11,541 nucleotides of DNA from contig JAUIEY010000046.1 in the NCBI GenBank assembly GCA_030429685.1, positions 1-11,541 on the forward strand, written 5' to 3'. The stretch comes from Gammaproteobacteria bacterium. GTDB lineage: Bacteria; Pseudomonadota; Gammaproteobacteria; Steroidobacterales; GCA-2729495. Positions 6,917-11,541 of this stretch are shown one piece after another. Both the position numbers and the translations under genes were made by a program. The notes under the pieces are model-generated. The model did not search any database. It was not told the origin of the DNA and saw nothing but the letters and a program-made list of their open reading frames with translations. Numbering within the stretch: position 1 is the stretch's first letter; the number at the start of each line of letters is the position of its first letter.

Positions 6917-9313
6917 TCAGGTAATCAGGCGCGGGCGCAGGATCAGCGAATCGGTCATATCCGCATCCGCGGACAAGTCTTCATGCGCCAGACTTTCCCA
7001 GTGGCGCATCCATGGCACGAATTCATCGGCGGGCATGGGTTTGCTCAGGTAGTAACCCTGCGCGCGCTCACAACCTTCCTCGCGCAGCCAGCGCAGTGCT
7101 GCAGTGGTTTCCACGCCTTCAGCGACTACTTCCAGGCCAAGGTTGTGCGCCATGTTGATGACAGCACGAACAATCGCCGAGTTTTGCTGGTGATCAGGCA
7201 GGTTAGTCACAAAAGCACGATCGATCTTCAGTTCGTCCACCGGCATTTGCTGCAGGTGACCGAGTGATGAATAGCCGGTGCCGAAATCGTCCATGGATGT
7301 ACTGGCACCCATTTCGCGCAGCCGCTCGAGGATCTTGATAGCGTATTCGAGGTCATGCACCAACGCTTCCTCGGTGATCTCAAGGATCAGGCAACTGGCA
7401 TCCATCTTGTTGACTTCAAGTTCCTGCTCGATCAGTCCGACCAGGTTGTCGCCCAGCAGATCCTGTGCGGACAGGTTGACGGCAATCGGCAGGTTGATGC
7501 CCTGGTCTTTCCAGGAACGGGCCTGCGCCACAGCGCGGCCAAGCATCCACTCGGTGATCATGCCGATACAGCCGGCCCGTTCGGCCAGCGGAATAAATTC
7601 GAACGGCGCAATCTGACCGAGTTCCGGGTGGTTCCAGCGCAGCAGCGCTTCGGCGCCGCATACCTGCGTGTTCTGTAGTGCCACTTTGGGCTGCAGATAC
7701 AATTGCAATTCGTTTTCGCGGGTGGCGCGGCGCAGGTCACCGAGGATGGCAAGCTGGCGCACATGACGCGCCTCGCGGCCGTTCTGATAGATGCGAATGC
7801 GTTTCTGTCCCTGCTGAGCATCGTTCTTGGCCACCGCCGCACGCCGCAGCAGTTCGTCCGGCTGACGGCCGTGCTCGGGGCTGACGCAGAAGCCGATACA
7901 GGCGTCCAGCGTGACGTTAACCGACTGCACATTCAGGCCGGCGTCGAGCATGCCGGCCAGCCGCCGGGCCAGGCGCTTGCCTTCTTCCTTGTCGGTATCG
8001 GGCGCAATGATCAGAAACTGGTCGCCTTCGAGGCGGGCCAGCACATGCGATTCATCCAGGGCCGCACGCATGCGCTGTGCGGTCTGCCGCAAAACCTCGT
8101 CACCGATTTCATGTCCCAGTGATGACTGGATTTCACGGAAGCGCTGCAGGTGCATCACCATCACCACAACCGGGTCGCCGTTTTTCGACGCATTGCGCAG
8201 CGCTTCGCGCAACAGGTCCATGGAGTGCAGGCGATTCGGCAGGCCGGTCAGGGCATCGAATTCAGCCTGGTACACGATACGTTGCTCGCGTTCGGCAATG
8301 CCTTTGCGCATGGTCTCAAAAGCCTTGGCCAGTTCGCCGAATTCATCGCTTGAGTTGATTGCCAGTTTCTTGCTGTAGTTGCCCACGCTCATGCGCCGTG
8401 CTGCCATCAGCAATTGCCGTACCGGTGTGGTTACCGCGCGTGACATCAGTATGGCCAGCAGCAGTGCGCCCAGCACGGATATGCCGGTCGCATGAGTCAT
8501 TGCGCCGCGCAGGGCGACAAACGGCCGGCGGGCGTCTTCCACGCGTTTGTGGAACAGCACCAGTACGCGCAGGTCATCTTCAAAGTAGCGCTCTGCTGTA
8601 GTGCGGAACTGTTGCGACATTTGCGCCAGCGCCTCTTCGGGTTTCTTACCCTTGCCGACGTCATCCGCGGTTATGCGCACCAGCTCGCGCTCTTCGGTCG
8701 GTAGTGAACTGCCCAGCAGCCCGACGCGACCGGTGTGACTGGTGCGCAGCAAGGATATGTCGACACCAGTATTGGTGCCCATCTTGCCGGCAATGTTGTC
8801 ATCAATGGCGTAGCCGAGTGCCAGCCAGCCCACCGGATCGTCGGCATTTATCGGCAGTACGGCCATCTCGAACGCGCCCTCGCCAAGTACGACCAGGTCA
8901 TGATCCTTGCCCGGCAAATCGGCAAACAAATTGCGGTCCTGCGCATCAATACCGAAGGTCGTATCAATGCTGCCGTCAGCCGCATACAGCACCGCAGCTT
9001 TGGCGTTGGCCTGTGTCATCGCCGACTGAATGACGGCCATCAGCCGGTCCCTGCCGCGTCCGGCCCGCGCCGCTGCGATCACATCGGGGTGCGAGGTGAC
9101 CGCGTAAATAATGTCGCTGAGCGCCTGCGAGCGGTGCTCAAGGGCGTGCGCAAATCCATTGCGGGCTTTTTTCAGGTCTTCCTGGGCAATACGGTCGTAT
9201 TCGCCTTCGGCGAAGCGCAACACGGTGATTACGGTCGCCGCCTGCGCGGTGAGAACCACCGCCAGCGCCAATCCCAGCACCTTGTAGCTGAATCTGTCGA
9301 ACAGTTTCCGCAA
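6917..9313 (-). CDS. Membrane GGDEF-EAL protein, probable c-di-GMP phosphodiesterase with a degenerate GGDEF domain
   Basis: The protein has 798 residues from the TTG at 9313. Layout: membrane segment 1 (about 12-34), a periplasmic sensor region of about 235 residues (possibly Cache-like, not certain), membrane segment 2 (about 272-291), HAMP (about 292-344), GGDEF (about 350-510) and EAL (about 530-780). The GGDEF signature is EGDQF (429-433), and the metal-binding Asp region reads MHLQRF (His388, Gln390) where active cyclases have two Asp. Cyclase activity is therefore unlikely, though GTP binding could remain as a regulatory signal. The EAL domain keeps its metal and catalytic residues: Glu555 (AEALLRW), Asn613 (VNLSAQ), Glu645 (LEITE), Asp675-Asp676 (DDFGTGYSSL), Lys696 (LKIDR), Glu732 (AEGVET) and Gln752. 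It should hydrolyse c-di-GMP. A TTG at 9376 in frame is an alternative start adding 21 residues. The stop lies 6 bases from the stop of the convergent protease gene. Confidence 0.93.
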   Translation of the reverse strand: MRKLFDRFSYKVLGLALAVVLTAQAATVITVLRFAEGEYDRIAQEDLKKARNGFAHALEHRSQALSDIIYAVTSHPDVIAAARAGRGRDRLMAVIQSAMTQANAKAAVLYAADGSIDTTFGIDAQDRNLFADLPGKDHDLVVLGEGAFEMAVLPINADDPVGWLALGYAIDDNIAGKMGTNTGVDISLLRTSHTGRVGLLGSSLPTEERELVRITADDVGKGKKPEEALAQMSQQFRTTAERYFEDDLRVLVLFHKRVEDARRPFVALRGAMTHATGISVLGALLLAILMSRAVTTPVRQLLMAARRMSVGNYSKKLAINSSDEFGELAKAFETMRKGIAEREQRIVYQAEFDALTGLPNRLHSMDLLREALRNASKNGDPVVVMVMHLQRFREIQSSLGHEIGDEVLRQTAQRMRAALDESHVLARLEGDQFLIIAPDTDKEEGKRLARRLAGMLDAGLNVQSVNVTLDACIGFCVSPEHGRQPDELLRRAAVAKNDAQQGQKRIRIYQNGREARHVRQLAILGDLRRATRENELQLYLQPKVALQNTQVCGAEALLRWNHPELGQIAPFEFIPLAERAGCIGMITEWMLGRAVAQARSWKDQGINLPIAVNLSAQDLLGDNLVGLIEQELEVNKMDASCLILEITEEALVHDLEYAIKILERLREMGASTSMDDFGTGYSSLGHLQQMPVDELKIDRAFVTNLPDHQQNSAIVRAVINMAHNLGLEVVAEGVETTAALRWLREEGCERAQGYYLSKPMPADEFVPWMRHWESLAHEDLSADADMTDSLILRPRLIT

Positions 9314-9322
9314 CGGGAAATT

Positions 9323-9328
9323 TCCTCT
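9323..9328 (-). promoter_or_regulatory. Ribosome binding site supporting the TTG start at 9313
   Basis: On the minus strand AGAGGA is followed by nine bases (AATTTCCCG) and then TTG. From this TTG the protein begins MRKLFDRFSYKVLGLALAVV, a basic start running into the first membrane helix, typical of a sensor protein. The upstream in-frame TTG at 9376 has no comparable site and would put 21 extra residues before the helix. Confidence 0.6.
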
Positions 9329-9381
9329 TTTCGCCCAAAACGCGCCGCTCCCGAACACAGGCAGAGGCACGAGCAAAAGCG

Positions 9382-9398
9382 TATCTGTATGGCAGATA
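9382..9398. repeat. Short perfect inverted repeat, possible operator or leader hairpin
   Basis: TATCTG and CAGATA form a six-base perfect stem around the five-base loop TATGG. It lies 69 bases upstream of the preferred EAL-gene start and 81 bases upstream of the exporter start. Six-base dyads occur often by chance, so a regulatory role is only a possibility. Confidence 0.3.
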
Positions 9399-9478
9399 GT
9401 GGTATGCGGACTGCGTCACGTAATACATAATCAGTTACTCGCGGGTGACATCTTTGCTTATGTTAAGTTTTCAGACTT

Positions 9479-11541
9479 ATGCGTTCTTTCTTTGCCTCGA
9501 TCCTTGATCTTTTTGTACTGGACCGGCCCTGGCTGGCTTTGCTGGCAGTGGCGCTGGTGACAGCGGCTTTTGCCGTGTTTATTCCGCGCTTCCAGCTGGA
9601 CGCGTCGGCGGATTCGCTGCTGCTCGAAAATGACCGCGACCTGCGCTACTACCGCGAGGTAGTGGATCGCTACGGTTCCGACGACTATCTGGTCGTTACC
9701 TATACCGCGCGTCGCGACCTGTTCGAGCAGCGCACCTTTGACGACCTGCTGGCGCTGCGCGACAAACTGCGCGCCCTGGAAAATGTCGCCGAGGTTGTCA
9801 GCATTCTGGATGTGCCGCTGATTACCGGCCCGGGCACCAATCTTGCGTCGTTGCAGGAATCCATTCCGACTCTGGAAAGCCCTGGTGCCGATCGCGAGCT
9901 GGCCCGCAGGGAACTGCGCGAAAGCCCGGTTTACAGTAATTTGCTGATGAGCCTGAGCGGCGACACCACGGCTCTGCTGATTCGCCTGACCGGCGACCCG
10001 GAACTCGATCAACTGATCGAGGCCCGCGATGAGATTCGCGCTAAGGCCGCCGGCGCCAGTCTCAGTGCTGCGGAAAAACGTACTGAGCAGCAGCAGTCCG
10101 ACCGCATCAAGGCGCTGCGTGACCGCCTGCTTGATCGCCAGCAGCGGGATATCGCTGCGGTGCGGGCCATTCTCGACGAACACACGGAATTCGGCGAGAT
10201 ACATCTGGGCGGCGTGCCCATGATTGTCAGCGACATGATTGACTACATCCGCAGTGACATCGCGGTGTTTGGCAGCGGCATTCTGTTGTTCCTGATCGTG
10301 TTGCTCAGCGTAATCTTCGGCCGCCCGCGCTGGGTCGTGGTGTCCCTGACCTGTTGCCTGGTGTCGGTGCTGTTTATTGTCGGCTTGCTCGGTCTGCTGG
10401 AGTGGCGGGTGACCGTAGTTTCGTCCAACTTTGTCGCGCTGATGCTGATTTTCAGCCTTTCGCTGACTGTGCATCTGATTCAGCGCTACCGGGAGCTGCA
10501 TGCCGAAAACCCGGATGCCGAACAGCGCTGGTTACTGCGGACTACTCTGCGCGATAAGGCCAGCCCGTGCCTGTTCACTGCATTAACCACCATGGTGGGG
10601 TTTGCTTCCCTGCTGATCAGCGGTATCCGGCCGGTAATCGATTTTGGCTGGATGATGGTGATGGGCATGCTGGCGGTACTGGCGACGGCCTTTGTGCTGT
10701 TCCCCGCCATGCTCATCTTTCTCAAGCCCGGCGTGGCGCGTGATCATGGCGATTCGACCCAGCTGATCACCGGCTATTTCGCCTCGCTGGTGCGTCACTG
10801 GCCGTTCATGACACTGTCGGTCTGCCTGGCACTGGCGCTGGCCGGCGGCGTGGGCATGAGCAAGCTCGAAGTGGAGAACCGCTTCATTGATTACTTCAAA
10901 GAGGACACAGCGATCTACCGCGGCATGCTGGTGATTGACCGCGAGCTCGGCGGCACCATGCCGCTGGATGTGGTGCTGGATGCTGACGCGGAATTTATGG
11001 CGCGTCTGAATGCAGATGCTGCGGCACCCGCGACTGCGGTGGATGATGAATTCACGGACGACTTCACGGACGGCTTCAGCGCTGCTGCTGCGGCGGACGA
11101 CGAATTCACGGACGAATTCACGGATGACTTTACTGACGATTTCGGCGCTGAAGCTGAGCTCGGCGCCGCCGCAACGGCAGACGGGCTGGCGGCAGCACGC
11201 AATTTGCGCCCCGATCTGGGCGCGACCAGTTACTGGTACAACAGTTTCCGGCTGGAACGGCTGCGCGAGGTGCACGACTATCTCGACAGTCTGCCGCATA
11301 CCGGCAAGGTGCTGTCGCTGGCAACAACCATGCAGATGCTCCAGACCCTGAACCAGAATGAAGCGCCCGGAACCTTTTTTCTGTCGGTGCTATACAAGCG
11401 CCTGCCTGCCAGTATCAAGCAGACCCTGGTGGACCCCTATATGTCTGCCGACGGCAACCAGGTGCGCCTCAGCATGCGGATATATGAATCCGACAAGAGC
11501 CTGAATCGGAATGCCTTGCTCAGGGAAATCCGCACGCACCT
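9479..11541 (+). CDS. RND-superfamily (MMPL/HAE3-like) exporter, 3' end cut by window edge
   Basis: This reading frame is open from the ATG at 9479 to the window end: 687 complete codons without a stop. The in-frame TAA at 9464-9466 rules out an earlier start. The predicted layout is half of an RND pump plus part of the second half. A membrane helix (about 18-36) is followed by a large periplasmic loop, which includes a charged, helical, possibly coiled-coil stretch at about 177-245. Five clustered helices follow (about 262-281, 285-306, 312-333, 363-383, 390-415), then a seventh helix (about 442-459) and the start of the second loop. The SLTVHLIQRYRE segment (328-339) after helix 4 and the PCLFTALTTMVGFASLL segment (363-379) are typical of COG1033-type predicted exporters. 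An acidic FTD-repeat insert (about 522-560) interrupts the second loop. No strong Shine-Dalgarno is seen. The transported substrate is unknown. Confidence 0.87.
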   Translation, partial: MRSFFASILDLFVLDRPWLALLAVALVTAAFAVFIPRFQLDASADSLLLENDRDLRYYREVVDRYGSDDYLVVTYTARRDLFEQRTFDDLLALRDKLRALENVAEVVSILDVPLITGPGTNLASLQESIPTLESPGADRELARRELRESPVYSNLLMSLSGDTTALLIRLTGDPELDQLIEARDEIRAKAAGASLSAAEKRTEQQQSDRIKALRDRLLDRQQRDIAAVRAILDEHTEFGEIHLGGVPMIVSDMIDYIRSDIAVFGSGILLFLIVLLSVIFGRPRWVVVSLTCCLVSVLFIVGLLGLLEWRVTVVSSNFVALMLIFSLSLTVHLIQRYRELHAENPDAEQRWLLRTTLRDKASPCLFTALTTMVGFASLLISGIRPVIDFGWMMVMGMLAVLATAFVLFPAMLIFLKPGVARDHGDSTQLITGYFASLVRHWPFMTLSVCLALALAGGVGMSKLEVENRFIDYFKEDTAIYRGMLVIDRELGGTMPLDVVLDADAEFMARLNADAAAPATAVDDEFTDDFTDGFSAAAAADDEFTDEFTDDFTDDFGAEAELGAAATADGLAAARNLRPDLGATSYWYNSFRLERLREVHDYLDSLPHTGKVLSLATTMQMLQTLNQNEAPGTFFLSVLYKRLPASIKQTLVDPYMSADGNQVRLSMRIYESDKSLNRNALLREIRTH
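11042..11158 (+). repeat. In-frame acidic Phe-Thr-Asp tandem repeat inside the exporter gene
   Basis: Codons 522-560 of the exporter encode a four-residue (12-base) repeat close to [D/E]-F-T-D. Phe residues fall at 525, 529, 533 and then 543, 547, 551, 555. The two blocks are separated by a run of alanines (535-539). Five of the seven Phe are followed by Thr-Asp. At DNA level GAATTCACGGACGA occurs in both blocks with small variants, so the repeat probably grew by slippage or unequal exchange. The reading frame is kept throughout. Confidence 0.85.

Larger units (their letters stand above)
9314..9478. other. Divergent intergenic region between the EAL gene and the RND exporter gene
   Basis: About 165 bases separate the two divergent starts, and both promoters should lie here. 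It is more AT-rich than the flanking genes, especially 9415-9480. No sigma-70 promoter pair with good spacing stands out on either strand. A short inverted repeat sits at 9382-9398, and a weak dyad (GTAA...TTAC ends) spans 9420-9438. No convincing small ORF or terminator is seen. Confidence 0.6.

Noticed and set aside
6895..6945. Bidirectional terminator between the convergent protease and EAL genes
   Set aside because: Only six bases separate the stops. GGCGCC/CGCC elements are present, but no stable stem followed by a T-run was found on either strand.
9425..9430. CATAAT as a -10 promoter element for the exporter
   Set aside because: No acceptable -35 element occurs at 16-18 bases upstream; the match alone is too weak to annotate.
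9458..11299. Minus-strand open frames of 347 and 238 codons opposite the exporter, including Ser/Val/Asn repeats
   Set aside because: The plus-strand frame codes for a clear RND exporter. The minus-strand repeats are the mirror of the FTD codon repeat.

Overview
The window is a gene-dense, GC-rich bacterial chromosomal segment. It most likely comes from a gammaproteobacterium; this is a judgement from protein character and gene style, not from any marker gene. No rRNA, tRNA, CRISPR, insertion sequence or phage gene is visible. Genes fill almost everything, and the only sizeable gap is about 165 bases (9314-9478).

Left part (1-6910, all + strand): the tail of gcvH (lipoyl carrier H-protein), gcvPA and gcvPB (the two subunits of a split glycine decarboxylase P-protein), a PfkB-family sugar/nucleoside kinase, and a very large exported HtrA-like protein. 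The three gcv genes overlap by 1 and 4 bases. The kinase follows after 27 bases with a clear ribosome binding site, and the protease 14 bases after that, so all five could share one transcript. The gcv genes supply three of the four parts of the glycine cleavage system (glycine to CO2, NH3 and a methylene group for folate). gcvT is not in the window and may lie upstream.

The HtrA-like protein is the most unusual gene. It is a full internal duplication, protease-PDZ-PDZ-protease-PDZ-PDZ. The first protease copy keeps its His-Asp-Ser triad and all three residues are replaced in the second copy. This is the layout of the eukaryotic Nma111/Ynm3 family, here with a signal peptide.

Middle (6917-9313, - strand, converging on the protease gene with 6 bases between stops): a membrane-anchored c-di-GMP protein with a periplasmic sensor region, HAMP, a degenerate GGDEF (EGDQF) and an intact EAL domain, so probably a c-di-GMP phosphodiesterase. 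Its most convincing start is a TTG at 9313 with a good Shine-Dalgarno sequence.

Right part (9479 to the window end, + strand): a divergently transcribed RND/MMPL-type exporter, cut by the window edge. Its second periplasmic loop carries a striking acidic low-complexity insert built from a four-residue Phe-Thr-Asp repeat.
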